Source: Agrobacterium tumefaciens str. B6 (lineage in GTDB: Bacteria > Pseudomonadota > Alphaproteobacteria > Rhizobiales > Rhizobiaceae). From it: a DNA stretch of 64,000 nucleotides. The translations under genes and the position numbers were made by a program. The notes beneath the pieces are model-generated. The model worked only from the letters and a program-made list of their open reading frames with translations. It was not told where the DNA came from and ran no database searches. The stretch's first letter is position 1, and every line of letters starts with the position of its first letter. The DNA is taken from the NCBI RefSeq assembly GCF_001541315.1, contig NZ_LMVK01000013.1, forward strand, positions 1 to 64,000. Reading direction: 5' to 3'. Below are positions 46,277 through 56,201 of this stretch, one piece after another.

Positions 46277-46280
46277 GGGT

Positions 46281-47762
46281 TCAGTTCTTGGACGGAATAC
46301 GGGCAACCATGCGTAGCGACGTCGTCAGTTCTTCCATCTGCAACCAGGGCCGCATCCATGCGACCGCATTGTAGGCGCCGGGTTTGCCCGGTACTTCCTG
46401 CACGGTCACCTTGGCGTCGCGCAGCGGATATTTCGCCCGGCTTTCCTCGCCCGCTTCGTCATTGGCGTTGACGTAGTTGGCAATCCAGCGATTGAGCCAG
46501 ACTTCGCAATCCGATGCCTCCATGAAGGAGCCGATCTTGTCGCGGCCCATCACTTTGAGATAGTGCGCAAAACGCGATGTTGCCATGATGTAGGGCAGGC
46601 GGGCCGAAACGGCGGCGTTGGCCGTTGCTTCCGGCTTGTCGTAAAGCTTCGGCTTATGCGCGGTCTGGGCACCGAAGAACACCGCATAATCCGTGTTCTT
46701 GTAGTGGCAGAGCGGCAGGAAACCGAGCTTGCCGAGTTCGGCGTCGCGGCGGTCGGTAATGCCCACTTCCGTCGGGCATTTCAGATCGAGATCGCCGTCA
46801 TCGCTGGAGAAGACGTGCATGGGCAGATTTTCCACCCGGCCGCCATTTTCCGCGCCACGGATTGCCGTGCACCAGCCGCTTTTCGCAAAAGCGTCGGTCA
46901 GCTTGGTGCCCATGACATAGGCGGCGTTCATCCAGCAATATTCGTCATGCTGCAGGTCGCCATTCACCGCACCCTTGGTTTCGTCATAGGCGAAATCATC
47001 GATTGGGTTGGTTTTGGGGCCATAGGGCATGCGCGCCAGCACACGCGGCAAAGCGAGTGTCACGAAACGGGAATCGTCGCTCTCGCGGAAGCTGCGCCAC
47101 TTGGCATATTCCACCGTATCGAAGATTTTCTCCAGATCGCGCGGACGGGCGAGATCGCGATAATCCTCGAAGCCGAACATATGCGGGCTTGCCGCCGAGA
47201 TGAACGGTGCGAAAGCCGCCGCCGCAATCGACGAGACGCCCTGCAGCAGCTGTACGTCATCGAAGGAGTTGTCGAATTCATAGTCGCCGATGATCGCGCC
47301 GAGCGGCTCGCCGCCGGGGGTGCCGAATTCGTCTTCGTAGATCGCCTTGAAGAGGCGCGACTGATCGAATTCCACGGCCTTTTCCAGATCGCGCGCGAGT
47401 TCCCGCTTGCCGGAATTCATGACGCGGATCTTGAGGTTGACGCTCGTCTCGGAATTCTTGACGAGATAGTTGAGCCCGCGCCAGGTGCCTTCGAGCTTCG
47501 CGAATTCCGGCGCCTGCATGATGGCGGCAAGCTGTTCGGAAATCGTCCGGTCCAGTTCGGCAATGGCGTGGTTGAGGGTGACGGTGAGGTTGCGGTCGTA
47601 TTTGACCGTTCCCTTCAGCGCCTGGTCGGCCAGCGTGCGCAGAAGATTTTGCGCGCGGTCCGGTTCGGTCTGGCGGGTTGCGGCAACCACCTTGGACAGC
47701 AGTCCCTGATCTTCGGCGGTCGTTGCCTGTGCTTCGTTTTTCAGCAGGCTTTCAGCGCTCAT
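46281..47762 (-). CDS. tssC41: T6SS contractile sheath large subunit TssC41
   Basis: A 493-residue TssC/VipB-family protein with GTWRGLNYLVKNSET, FGTPGGEPLGAIIGDYEFD, FAHYLKVMGRDKIGSF and the C-terminal PGKPGAYNAVAWMRPWLQMEEL. It polymerises with TssB to form the contractile sheath. The length is normal for TssC. It lies 98 bases after tssB and before the TssC40 paralogue. Confidence 0.95.
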   Translation of the reverse strand: MSAESLLKNEAQATTAEDQGLLSKVVAATRQTEPDRAQNLLRTLADQALKGTVKYDRNLTVTLNHAIAELDRTISEQLAAIMQAPEFAKLEGTWRGLNYLVKNSETSVNLKIRVMNSGKRELARDLEKAVEFDQSRLFKAIYEDEFGTPGGEPLGAIIGDYEFDNSFDDVQLLQGVSSIAAAAFAPFISAASPHMFGFEDYRDLARPRDLEKIFDTVEYAKWRSFRESDDSRFVTLALPRVLARMPYGPKTNPIDDFAYDETKGAVNGDLQHDEYCWMNAAYVMGTKLTDAFAKSGWCTAIRGAENGGRVENLPMHVFSSDDGDLDLKCPTEVGITDRRDAELGKLGFLPLCHYKNTDYAVFFGAQTAHKPKLYDKPEATANAAVSARLPYIMATSRFAHYLKVMGRDKIGSFMEASDCEVWLNRWIANYVNANDEAGEESRAKYPLRDAKVTVQEVPGKPGAYNAVAWMRPWLQMEELTTSLRMVARIPSKN

Positions 47763-47860
47763 GTTTCAGTCCTTCCACATGCGGCTTTGGAAAATGCCGC
47801 TTGAACAGTTGAAGCCCCGCAATGGGGGCCGTTCGGGGAGGTTTTCCTCCGCGCAGGCGA

Positions 47861-48370
47861 TTATTTGCTCGCGCCGTTCTTTTCCTTGAGTTCGGAAACC
47901 AGCGTTGCGAGATCGGTCTTGTTCTGCAGAATATCTTCCAGCATGCGTTCCAGATCTTCAGAACGGTCGGCCTTGGAAAGCAGGTCGCGAAGCTCGTTGC
48001 GGGCGTCCAGAAGCGCCTTCAGGGCAGGAACCTGCTGCACGACGGCGCCGGGTTCGAAATCGTCCATGCTTTCGAATTTCAGATTGACCTGCATGTCCGT
48101 CCCGTCTTTCTGCAGCGTGTTGGCAACGGAAATGTTGAGGCCCGGGGTCATGCGGCGCATCACCTCGTCGAAATTGTCGCGGTCGATCTGAACGAACTTG
48201 CGCTCGCCGAACGGCTTCAGCGGCTGGGTGGGATTGCCGGAGAAATCACCCAGCACGCCGACGACGAAGGGCAGTTCCTTAACCACCATCGCGCCTTCGG
48301 TTTCGACTTCGTATTTGATGTGAACGCGGGGCTTGCGAACCCGCTCCAGCTTTTCATGTACACTTGCCAT
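47861..48370 (-). CDS. tssB: T6SS contractile sheath small subunit TssB
   Basis: A 169-residue TssB/VipA-family protein with [30 protein letters not shown] and [16 protein letters not shown]. It pairs with TssC41 in the sheath. The ATG at 48370 follows GGAGGTTGAA on the minus strand, a good ribosome-binding site, and is preferred over the longer open frame to 48397. The 98-base gap to tssC41 contains two small GC hairpins (one is GGAGG-TTTT-CCTCC at 47837-47850). Confidence 0.95.
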   Translation of the reverse strand: MASVHEKLERVRKPRVHIKYEVETEGAMVVKELPFVVGVLGDFSGNPTQPLKPFGERKFVQIDRDNFDEVMRRMTPGLNISVANTLQKDGTDMQVNLKFESMDDFEPGAVVQQVPALKALLDARNELRDLLSKADRSEDLERMLEDILQNKTDLATLVSELKEKNGASK

Positions 48371-48437
48371 TTCAACCTCCTTGATGCCCCTTGGCATGGC
48401 TGACTGTTAGGGGACGGCGTTTCCCGTCCCTTGCTCG

Positions 48438-49490
48438 TTATTTTCCGTTTTCTCCGCCGGGCTTGATCCCGGCGGCCGTCAGAACTGCGTTTCGAGCCTG
48501 CGTTTCGGGCAGAAGCTCCGCCAGCAGTTCCGAAAAATCCATGCGCCCCCTGCGAACCAGTGTTTCGATGGAGAGCGAGATCGGCGAGTGCGGCTCGGTC
48601 CGGCGAAAGTAACGCGCAACCGAAAGAAGAGTTTCAAATGCCTCATCGCGTGAAGATATGCCCTCCGGCGAGGTTGCGGGAGCCCGAGCGGCCGGCTGCC
48701 CGCCCTCGTCAGTGCCCGCAACAGCGATTACCGCCTGCTCAACCGGTGCCGGCTCCTTCTCGCGCCCGCCCAACGTGCGGATGGCGGCGGCGGCTTCGAT
48801 GAGCGTGTTTCGGATATTGGAACTGGGTGGTGCGAATTGGCCGCAGCGTTCGGAAAGAACCGCCATGATGGCGTCGAAGCTGGCGAGACAGGCGTTTACC
48901 TCGGCCAGATGAGAAGACATTGCGGCAACGCCCGCTTCGGATGCCAGCCGATACAGTTCTTCGCGCCTTTTGCTCTCGGTTGGCCGCTGCGCCAGCTGGA
49001 AATCCCAGAGGCTGTGCTCGCCAAATTTCCCTCCGGGGATCAGCGGTGCAAGCCGGAGCGGCTGAACAAGTGTTCCTTCGGTGCCGATGCCGTTCAATCC
49101 CGCAAAAGGTGCAAATTTTTCCTCATCATTATCGTCGCTGATCGAGCGCAATGAGTCCCAGTGGTTGTAAAAAAGATCATTGCAAAGCTCGTAGATTTCG
49201 CGCAGTCCAGGAAAGCCGCGCAACCGCAGGCTTGCTTCCGAAAGCCACGCCAATATTTCTATGTCCTTGCTCTCGGAATATATAATCTGCAATCCAAGAT
49301 TGCTGACACTGTCCCAGCTACTGGAGATCTTTAAGTTATCCTGAGGGGAGGTGGCGCGCTCTTCTGTGCGTGCCTGGTTTCTTTCATCCTTAATTCTATA
49401 GTATAGTTCACGCGTTCTTGAATCATTGCGGATATTATCTCCGCAATTCCCTAAAAGTTCTACATCTATTTTAACATGCTTCGTATCCAA
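48438..49490 (-). CDS. tssA: T6SS protein TssA (ImpA N-terminal family)
   Basis: A 350-residue protein with an ImpA-type N-terminal domain: LGNCGDNIRNDSRTRELYY, IEILAWLSEASLRLRGFPGL and NHWDSL. The C-terminal half is helical. TssA primes tail assembly at the baseplate. It is the first gene of the minus-strand T6SS operon. The frame begins with a TTG at 49490 and lacks an obvious Shine-Dalgarno; a GTT or GTA a few codons downstream cannot be an ATG, so the exact start is uncertain. Its 5' end is AT-rich relative to the rest of the operon. Confidence 0.88.
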   Translation of the reverse strand: MDTKHVKIDVELLGNCGDNIRNDSRTRELYYRIKDERNQARTEERATSPQDNLKISSSWDSVSNLGLQIIYSESKDIEILAWLSEASLRLRGFPGLREIYELCNDLFYNHWDSLRSISDDNDEEKFAPFAGLNGIGTEGTLVQPLRLAPLIPGGKFGEHSLWDFQLAQRPTESKRREELYRLASEAGVAAMSSHLAEVNACLASFDAIMAVLSERCGQFAPPSSNIRNTLIEAAAAIRTLGGREKEPAPVEQAVIAVAGTDEGGQPAARAPATSPEGISSRDEAFETLLSVARYFRRTEPHSPISLSIETLVRRGRMDFSELLAELLPETQARNAVLTAAGIKPGGENGK

Positions 49491-49710
49491 AGGTAGTCTA
49501 TCCCCAGAAAATAGTAATGGATTTTTTGTAGTTACTTCCCTTACGTTAGGCTATTGATCAGACAGACTTATTCAAAATGTGTCTAAATTGTGGCGTCTAG
49601 TGTCTAATCTAACCCGATAAAAAATAAACTTCGGGGTGGACAACCCGGTTTCATCATCATAGTTATTCCACGTCACGTTGTGGAATGAACCCGGGCAGGA
49701 GGCTCATTGC
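49491..49710. promoter_or_regulatory. Divergent T6SS promoter region (tssA operon / clpV operon)
   Basis: This AT-rich region separates the two T6SS operons and must contain both promoters. Visible elements are GTCTA at 49581-49585, 49595-49599 and 49602-49606 (two of them within the octamer GTGTCTAA at 49579 and 49600, 21 bases apart), and an inverted repeat ATTCCAC-N8-GTGGAAT at 49665-49686 just upstream of clpV. CAGGAGG at 49696-49702 is the clpV ribosome-binding site. Confidence 0.7.
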
Positions 49711-52365
49711 ATGTCGCATATCGATCTCAATCGCCTCGTTGAAGCGCTTGAGCCTGACCTGCGCGTCACCCTTGAAGCTGCGGCTTCTGTCGCGGTGCGT
49801 ATGGGGCACAGGTACGTGGATATCCCGCATTGGCTGCTGGCGGTTGTAGATGCCGGCATCTATGCGAAAACATTCGAGGAATTAAAAATTCCACTTCCGG
49901 TGTTGCAGGCAGAAATCGGCCGCAGCCTTGAAGAGGCCGTGATTGGCGACGGCGAGGCCTTGTCGCTCTCCCAGAACATTCTGACGGCGGGCCGCGAGGC
50001 ATGGGTTCTTGCTTCGCTGGAGGCCGGGCGCGACCGCGTGACGTTCTGCGACCTGCTTCTGGCGATGGACGAGGAAACCTCGCTCCGCTCTTTCGTCCGC
50101 TCCGCTTTTCCGTCGCTGAAGGCGATGGATCGCGCGGCTCTCGAGCGCCTTCGCAGTTCCGTTGAAGAGACCGCCGGGAACGGCGTTCCTTCCACGACGG
50201 CGGGGACAGCGCCAGCCGCCGGCCAGAACGATTTTCTTCGCCTTTACACCCCGGACATGACCGCCGATGCCCGGAACGGTAAGGTCGATCCGGTGATTGG
50301 GCGCGACGATGAACTGCGCCAACTCGTTGATATTCTTACACGCCGTCGTCAGAACAATCCCATTCTCGTGGGCGAGGCCGGTGTCGGTAAAACGGCGGGT
50401 GCGGGAGCGCGGGCGCTGGAGATCGCTTCCGGGAACGTGCCGGAAAAATTGCGCAACGTCCGCCGGCTGAACCTCGATATTTCGCTGCTGCAGGCCGGCG
50501 CCGGCGTGAAGGGTGAATTTGAGCGCCGTCTTCATGGTGTGATCGATGCCGTAAAGCGCTCGGCCGAACCGGTTATCCTGTTCATCGACGAGGCGCACGG
50601 CCTTGTCGGCGCAGGTGGTGCAGCTGGCCAGGGCGATGCGGCCAATATTCTCAAGCCAGCTCTGGCGCGGGGTGAAGTGCGCACCGTCGCGGCGACGACC
50701 TGGAGCGAATACAAGAAATATTTCGAAAAGGATGCGGCGCTGACGCGACGTTTCCAGCCCGTACATGTGCGCGAGCCTGATGAGACAACCGCGATACGCA
50801 TGTTGCGCGGTGTCGCCGACAGCTTCGTCAGCCATCACAACGTTGTCGTTCGTGACGAGGCGATCGTGGCGGCGGTGCAATTATCCGCGCGTTACATGCC
50901 GGCGCGGCAATTGCCGGACAAGGCCGTCAGCCTTCTCGATACGGCCGCGGCTGCCGTTTCGCTGGCGCGGCAGACCCTGCCGGAACGGCTGCGCGCGATG
51001 GAAAGTGAGCGGCGTCTTCTGTCCGATGAGTTGAACTGGCTTCTGCGTGAACCGCAGGACGAAGAGATTGAGGGCCGTATCCAATCGATACGCGACGAAG
51101 TCGAAAAGCTCGAGAGAGGGATTGACGATCTGCGCAGCCGTTACGATGCGGAAATGGCTGAACTCAGCGAAGAACAGTCGGTTGAAACCGGTGCATCGAA
51201 TGTGTCGCCCCTGCGGCGTGCGGCTGAGACCAGGCCGGCAAATGCTGAAAGACTTGTGCCGACGGTGGTTGATCGTGAAGCGATTGCGTCCGTCGTATCG
51301 CGGTGGACGGGAATTCCGCTCGGTAAACTTCTGGCCGACCAGATCGAAAGCGCCCGCACTCTGGATGCGCGCATGCGTCAGCGGGTCGTGGGGCAAGATG
51401 CCGCAATCGGCCGGATTGCCGATGCCATGCGAACCGCGCGCGCCGGATTGTCCGATCCTCGCCGCCCGCCGGCCGTGTTCTTTCTCGTCGGCATGTCGGG
51501 AACGGGCAAGACCGAGACGGCGCTGTCGCTGGCCGATCTGCTCTATGGCGGCAACAGCCATCTGACGACGATCAACATGTCGGAGTTCAAGGAGGAGCAC
51601 AAGGTTTCGCTGCTTCTCGGCTCGCCGCCGGGCTATGTCGGTTTCGGTGAAGGCGGGGTGTTGACGGAAGCGGTGCGCCGCCGGCCGTTCGGCGTTCTCC
51701 TGCTCGACGAGATCGACAAGGCCCATCCCGGCGTTCAGGATATTTTCTACCAGGTGTTCGACAAGGGTGTGCTTCGCGATGGCGAAGGCCGCGACGTCGA
51801 TTTCAAGAACACCACGATCTTCATGACGGCCAATACCGGATCGGAGCTGCTGACCGCACTTTCGGCCGATCCGGATACGATGCCGGAAGGCGAGGCGCTG
51901 GAAGCGCTGCTGATGCCGGAGCTGACCAAACAGTTCAAGCCCGCTTTCCTCGGGCGCACGATCATCCTGCCGTTCATGCCGCTCGGTGCGGAAGAGCTTG
52001 CAAGGATCGTGGACATGCAGATCGGCAAGATCAGGGAGCGTGTTCTGGCAACATATGGCGCCGACCTGACCCTGTCCGATGCCGCGCGCGACGCGTTGGT
52101 GGCGCGCGCCGGTGCAAGTGAAATTGGCGCACGCGCCATCGAAATCATGATCGGCAAGGATCTCCTGCCGTCTCTTTCCAGCTTCTTCCTTGAGAAGGTG
52201 ATCGCGGGAGAACGGGTGGGCAAGATCGTTGTCGATTTTGATGAAAATCGGTTCGGTATTCGTGCCGAAGTGGCTGGGGAGCCAGATGAATTCGCCGCAA
52301 CCGAAGAGGGTGGGGTGGATAAAGTTGCCGCGTCGGAAGGGGCTACCCGACGCATGCGGCATTAA
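49711..52365 (+). CDS. tssH: T6SS sheath-recycling AAA+ ATPase ClpV (TssH)
   Basis: An 884-residue AAA+ protein. The N-terminal sheath-binding domain (1-150) precedes AAA1 with Walker [13 protein letters not shown] and Walker [12 protein letters not shown] coiled-coil middle segment (about residues 420-500) leads to AAA2 with [13 protein letters not shown] and [13 protein letters not shown]. The C-terminal D2-small domain ends near residue 830. ClpV disassembles contracted TssB-TssC sheaths. The ATG at 49711 follows CAGGAGG with eight bases; the longer frame from 49678 has no support. First gene of the plus-strand operon. Confidence 0.96.
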   Translation: MSHIDLNRLVEALEPDLRVTLEAAASVAVRMGHRYVDIPHWLLAVVDAGIYAKTFEELKIPLPVLQAEIGRSLEEAVIGDGEALSLSQNILTAGREAWVLASLEAGRDRVTFCDLLLAMDEETSLRSFVRSAFPSLKAMDRAALERLRSSVEETAGNGVPSTTAGTAPAAGQNDFLRLYTPDMTADARNGKVDPVIGRDDELRQLVDILTRRRQNNPILVGEAGVGKTAGAGARALEIASGNVPEKLRNVRRLNLDISLLQAGAGVKGEFERRLHGVIDAVKRSAEPVILFIDEAHGLVGAGGAAGQGDAANILKPALARGEVRTVAATTWSEYKKYFEKDAALTRRFQPVHVREPDETTAIRMLRGVADSFVSHHNVVVRDEAIVAAVQLSARYMPARQLPDKAVSLLDTAAAAVSLARQTLPERLRAMESERRLLSDELNWLLREPQDEEIEGRIQSIRDEVEKLERGIDDLRSRYDAEMAELSEEQSVETGASNVSPLRRAAETRPANAERLVPTVVDREAIASVVSRWTGIPLGKLLADQIESARTLDARMRQRVVGQDAAIGRIADAMRTARAGLSDPRRPPAVFFLVGMSGTGKTETALSLADLLYGGNSHLTTINMSEFKEEHKVSLLLGSPPGYVGFGEGGVLTEAVRRRPFGVLLLDEIDKAHPGVQDIFYQVFDKGVLRDGEGRDVDFKNTTIFMTANTGSELLTALSADPDTMPEGEALEALLMPELTKQFKPAFLGRTIILPFMPLGAEELARIVDMQIGKIRERVLATYGADLTLSDAARDALVARAGASEIGARAIEIMIGKDLLPSLSSFFLEKVIAGERVGKIVVDFDENRFGIRAEVAGEPDEFAATEEGGVDKVAASEGATRRMRH

Positions 52366-52422
52366 ACGAAGGGTAACGCGGCCTCGAAGCAAGAGGTCAT
52401 TTCAGCTACAGGAGCTTACAGC

Positions 52423-52899
52423 ATGCCAATTTATCTGCAGATTGACGGTATCCAGGGCGACGCCACGCATGAGGAACACCGCAAGTGGATGGACATCGAA
52501 GCCATTCACTGGAACGTAGCGCGCAACATGAACACTTCTGCCGGTTCTGCTGCAAACCGCGAAGCATCCGAACCGACCATTTCGGAAGTCATTCTGACCA
52601 AGGTTAGCGATTCTTCTTCCACCAAGCTTTTCCAGGAAGCCTGCGCCGGCCGCACTGGTAAGCTCGCAACCATCCATCTGGTGACTACGGGTAATCCGGG
52701 CAACACCTATATCGAGTACCTGCTGACGAACACGCTCATCGCCAGCTACTCGGTGGATTCCAGCGGTGACCGTCCGGTGGAAACCATCAAGCTCAACTTC
52801 ACCAAGATGGAAGTGAAGTACACGCCGTTCGACGACAACAACTCGCCGCAGTCTCCGATGATCGCCTCTTACGATCTGGCGACGACGAAGGCCGCTTGA
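52423..52899 (+). CDS. hcp: T6SS tube protein Hcp (TssD)
   Basis: A 158-residue Hcp protein starting MPIYLQIDGIQGDATHEEH, with MNTSAGSAANREASEPTISEV and TYIEYLLTNTLIASYSV, all typical. Hexamers stack to form the inner tube and carry small effectors. It lies 57 bases after clpV, and CAGGAG precedes the start. Confidence 0.97.
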   Translation: MPIYLQIDGIQGDATHEEHRKWMDIEAIHWNVARNMNTSAGSAANREASEPTISEVILTKVSDSSSTKLFQEACAGRTGKLATIHLVTTGNPGNTYIEYLLTNTLIASYSVDSSGDRPVETIKLNFTKMEVKYTPFDDNNSPQSPMIASYDLATTKAA

Positions 52900-53008
52900 C
52901 AGCGACGCGACCCGGTGCCGGTATTTGCCGGCACCGGAACGTTTTCATTGCAGTTTTGCAGCTCACGTCGTGATGTTTCTCATCCACGTTGGACGAGGCG
53001 GGTTTTTA

Positions 53009-53398
53009 ATGCGCTCCCTATATGCGTTTTTTGTTTCCGTGCCGGTTGTTCTGGCTCTGTCCGGTCTTTCACCGGCCGGTGCCGAGGAACGGACATGGAT
53101 ATTCTCCGGTACCGAGCTCAAGCAGGCCATCGAGGGCAAACTTGCCCCTGAGGTGTCTGATCCGGAAATGCGGCGGCTGGTTTCCGTTGCAAAATCGAGC
53201 GCCTATATCGCCGGTGTGGCCGATCTGACAAGCGGATCGGACTGGTGTGGTGCGGGCGCCGTGGCGCCCCATGAACTCACCGACCGGATCTACACTTATC
53301 TCGGCGATCTTCCTGCGGAAAAACTGGATGAACAGGCAGCCACTCTCGTGCGGGAGGCGCTCGAGGTCTCCTTTCCCTGTGAGCAGAAAAGTAACTAG
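53009..53398 (+). CDS. tai: Periplasmic immunity protein Tai (Rap1a/Tai family)
   Basis: A 129-residue protein with a Sec signal peptide (FFVSVPVVLALSGLSPAGAE) and the Rap1a/Tai-like pattern YIAGVADLTSG, WC, ELTDRIYTYLGDLP and ALEVSFPC, with paired cysteines. It should sit in the periplasm and bind and block the amidase encoded by the next gene. The ATG at 53009 is chosen because it places the signal peptide at the N-terminus; the longer open frame adds non-signal residues. Confidence 0.88.
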   Translation: MRSLYAFFVSVPVVLALSGLSPAGAEERTWIFSGTELKQAIEGKLAPEVSDPEMRRLVSVAKSSAYIAGVADLTSGSDWCGAGAVAPHELTDRIYTYLGDLPAEKLDEQAATLVREALEVSFPCEQKSN

Positions 53399-53409
53399 TG
53401 GGACGAACC

Positions 53410-53910
53410 ATGCGCGTTAACTTTGACACTCTCTATAAGAATTATCCGAGCAGCGACCCGTCGCATCCGAACTATCTCAGCCAGCGTGATCTGTTCACGG
53501 AAATCGGCTGGGACGATTTCATCGGCAACCCGAACTATCACAATACCTGCGCCATCCGCGTCAGCATCGCTTTCGTGAAGTCGGGCATCAACATCGTGCC
53601 CGCCTCGCACCGCATCCAGAAGGGCCCCTATGCCGGAAAGGGCATAGAGGTGAACATGCGCCGCCTTGCCAGCCTGATGAAGCGGACGAGCTATCTTGGC
53701 GAACCCGAACCTTTCACCCCCGCGACGGCGCGCAACGGTATCGGCGCGCGCAATGGCGTCGTGGCGTTCAACAATATCCCCGGCTACACCGGCGGCGGTC
53801 ATATCGATCTTGTGCGGGGCGGCTCCGAAGCCACCCAATGCGCTTCGGCCTGCTACTACAATTCGGAAACGATCTGGTTCTGGCCCCTGCAGTCCAGCCG
53901 CGGGTCCTGA
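53410..53910 (+). CDS. tae: T6SS peptidoglycan amidase effector Tae (Tae4 family)
   Basis: A 166-residue protein with the NlpC/P60-type Tae4 catalytic motifs: the nucleophile in YHNTCAIRVS (Cys47) and GGGHIDLV (His131). A late CASAC pair may form a disulfide. It should cleave peptide cross-links in the peptidoglycan of target cells after delivery by Hcp or VgrG. It has no signal peptide, as expected for a T6SS effector. A GTG in frame at 53398 overlaps the tai stop; the ATG at 53410 is the more likely start. Confidence 0.92.
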   Translation: MRVNFDTLYKNYPSSDPSHPNYLSQRDLFTEIGWDDFIGNPNYHNTCAIRVSIAFVKSGINIVPASHRIQKGPYAGKGIEVNMRRLASLMKRTSYLGEPEPFTPATARNGIGARNGVVAFNNIPGYTGGGHIDLVRGGSEATQCASACYYNSETIWFWPLQSSRGS

Positions 53911-53923
53911 TTAGGAGTATCCC

Positions 53924-56188
53924 ATGAACGACCAGCCGTCTTTTTCCGATTTCGTTCAGGCGGGCCGCGTTCTGAAGGTTTCTTCGCCTCTCGGCGAGGA
54001 TCAGCTTCTGCCGGAGCGTCTGACGGTCGAGGAGGGCGTGTCGCAGCTCTTCGACATTCGCCTGACCGTGCGGGCCAAGAAGGAAGCGGTCAAGCCCGAG
54101 GAACTGATCGGACGGCTGGTCGATATCTCCATCGAGATCAGCCAGGGCGAGGGGGATGGCGGCGGTGTTCGCCGCCCGTTCAACGGCCTGGTGACGGAGC
54201 TGCATGAAGGCCCGCCGATCACACGCGGCATGCGCTCCTATGCGCTGACGATCCGCCCGCAAATGTGGCTTCTGTCACGCCGTTCCGATTGCCGCATCTG
54301 GATGGACAAGACGGCGGTCGAGATCGTCGAGACGCTGTTTTCCGAACACGGTATTCCCGCACCCGATACGTCAGGCATCATCTCGCCGCCGCCTGCACAG
54401 CACTACAGTGTTCAGTGGAATGAGACCGATCTCGATTATCTCACCCGCCGTTTCGAAGAGGACGGCCTGTTCTACTGGTTCAGCCACGAAGATGGTTCCC
54501 ACAAGCTGCATGTGGCCGATAGCGCCAGCGGCTGGCTTGGGCCATCTCCGGCCGCGCAGGGTGAGGGGACGGTGCGTCTGGCACAGGGCTCGTCGGATCG
54601 CAACCACATCAACGACTGGGCGCGGCGCTTTTCTTACGTCTCCGGCCAGCGCGCTGGCGCAGACTGGAATTTCGAGACGCCGGGCATGGTGCCGGGCACG
54701 ATGACGCCCTCACTGGTGCAGATGCCGGATGCGACGAAGCGCGAGCTTTACGAATATCCGGCCCGCATCAGGACGGTGGAAGAAGCCGAGCGGGCGCAGA
54801 AACTGCGCACCCAGGCGATCGAAGCCGATCATGACCGGGTGTTCGGTTCGTCGACCACGCGCATTCTGGAGGCCGGCCGCCGTTTCACGCCTTTCGAGGT
54901 TGCGCATCCCGAACATGCTTACGAAGAACATGTGATCATCAGGGCAAGCCACAGCATTGTCGACCTCTCCTATGAGACAAACAGCAACGAGCCGGAATAT
55001 CGCAATCACTTCGAAGCGATCCCGGCCCGCGTGCCGCTGACGCCGCACCGGGCGACGAAGCGCCCGCGCATCGAAGGCACGCAGGTGGCGATCGTCGCCG
55101 GCCCTGAAGGCGAAGAAATCCACCCTGACCAATATGGCCGCATCAAGCTGTGGTTCCCGTGGGACCGCAAGGCGAAGAAGGATGGGACGGATACGTGCTG
55201 GGTGCGGGTCAGTCAGGCATGGGGCGGCGGTACATGGGGTGCGCAGGTTATCCCGCGCATCGGCATGGAAGTGATGGTGGCCTTTGTCGACGGTGACCCG
55301 GACAAACCGCTGGTCATAGGTGTGGTCAACAATCCGGCCAATTCCGTGCCCTACGATCTGCCCGCCAACAAGACGCGCATGGTGCTTCGCTCCAACAGTC
55401 ACAAGGGCGACGGTTTCAACGAAATTACCTTCGAGGATGAGGCCGGCAAGGAGAACCAGTTCTTCCACGCCCAGAAGGACCAGACGACGCGGGTCCTGAA
55501 CGACCGGACCAAGCGCATCGACCGGCACGAGGTCGCCTCGGTCGGCGGCAATCGCGCCGTTGAAGTTTCCGGTAACCAGAAACACGAGATCGGTGGTTCG
55601 GTGAACACCGTCGTCGGCGGTACTGGGCCGATGGCGATGATGGCCATGGCGGGTGTGCAGGCGCTTTCAGGTCATACCGCTGGGCTGCTATCACAAGCTG
55701 CTCAAATAGCCGGGGCCAGCGGTCCCGGTGTTTCGGCCTTTGCCACTACGTTGGCCTCGTCTGCGTTGGGATTTCTCGGCTCCGGCGGTTTGACATCGCG
55801 CGAAGGCGTGGTGGCCGGTGCCAGTCCGCGTGCTGACGCCGGTACGGCGCTCGCCGGTTCCGGGTCTGGCGTCGGTTCCGATGCTTCGGGACTGTTTCCG
55901 TTGCCGGGCATCATGAACACGATTGTCAGCACATTCAAATCCGACAGCGTCGGCGTGGCGCGCGCTGAACAGATCGGTGTGAGCAAGGTCACCAATGTCG
56001 GCCAGACATCACTGGAAAGCGTCGGTAAATTCAAGAAGATCGCTGTCGGTGAAGAGTTCGTCATCGAGTGTGGCGATTCCAAATTCATCATGAAGGCGAA
56101 TGGCGAGGTCATCATTCTTGGCAAGACATTCAACTTCGTGGCAACGGATCATTTCCAGCTTCGTGGCAAGCCGATCGATCTGAACTGA
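53924..56188 (+). CDS. vgrG: T6SS spike protein VgrG
   Basis: A 754-residue VgrG. The gp27-like hub (1-380) includes SDCRIWMDKTAVEIVETLF and FSHEDGSHKLHVAD. The gp5/OB region follows with GRIKLWFPWDR, SQAWGGGTWGAQVIPRIGMEVMV and the spike repeats KDQTTRVLNDRTKRIDRHE. Between about residues 565 and 665 lies an Ala/Gly/Ser-rich hydrophobic insertion (MAMMAMAGVQALSG, ALGFLGSGG). A final beta-helical segment GKFKKIAVGEEFVIEC-type ends the protein. No enzymatic domain is seen. In Agrobacterium the variable VgrG C-terminus is known to choose which adaptor-effector is loaded. Confidence 0.95.
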   Translation: MNDQPSFSDFVQAGRVLKVSSPLGEDQLLPERLTVEEGVSQLFDIRLTVRAKKEAVKPEELIGRLVDISIEISQGEGDGGGVRRPFNGLVTELHEGPPITRGMRSYALTIRPQMWLLSRRSDCRIWMDKTAVEIVETLFSEHGIPAPDTSGIISPPPAQHYSVQWNETDLDYLTRRFEEDGLFYWFSHEDGSHKLHVADSASGWLGPSPAAQGEGTVRLAQGSSDRNHINDWARRFSYVSGQRAGADWNFETPGMVPGTMTPSLVQMPDATKRELYEYPARIRTVEEAERAQKLRTQAIEADHDRVFGSSTTRILEAGRRFTPFEVAHPEHAYEEHVIIRASHSIVDLSYETNSNEPEYRNHFEAIPARVPLTPHRATKRPRIEGTQVAIVAGPEGEEIHPDQYGRIKLWFPWDRKAKKDGTDTCWVRVSQAWGGGTWGAQVIPRIGMEVMVAFVDGDPDKPLVIGVVNNPANSVPYDLPANKTRMVLRSNSHKGDGFNEITFEDEAGKENQFFHAQKDQTTRVLNDRTKRIDRHEVASVGGNRAVEVSGNQKHEIGGSVNTVVGGTGPMAMMAMAGVQALSGHTAGLLSQAAQIAGASGPGVSAFATTLASSALGFLGSGGLTSREGVVAGASPRADAGTALAGSGSGVGSDASGLFPLPGIMNTIVSTFKSDSVGVARAEQIGVSKVTNVGQTSLESVGKFKKIAVGEEFVIECGDSKFIMKANGEVIILGKTFNFVATDHFQLRGKPIDLN

Positions 56189-56201
56189 CGGAGGCAAGGT
56201 C

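Noticed and set aside
47763..47860. tssB-tssC41 gap with small hairpins as a terminator
   Set aside because: Stems are only five or six base pairs and lack T-runs; the two genes are almost certainly cotranscribed.
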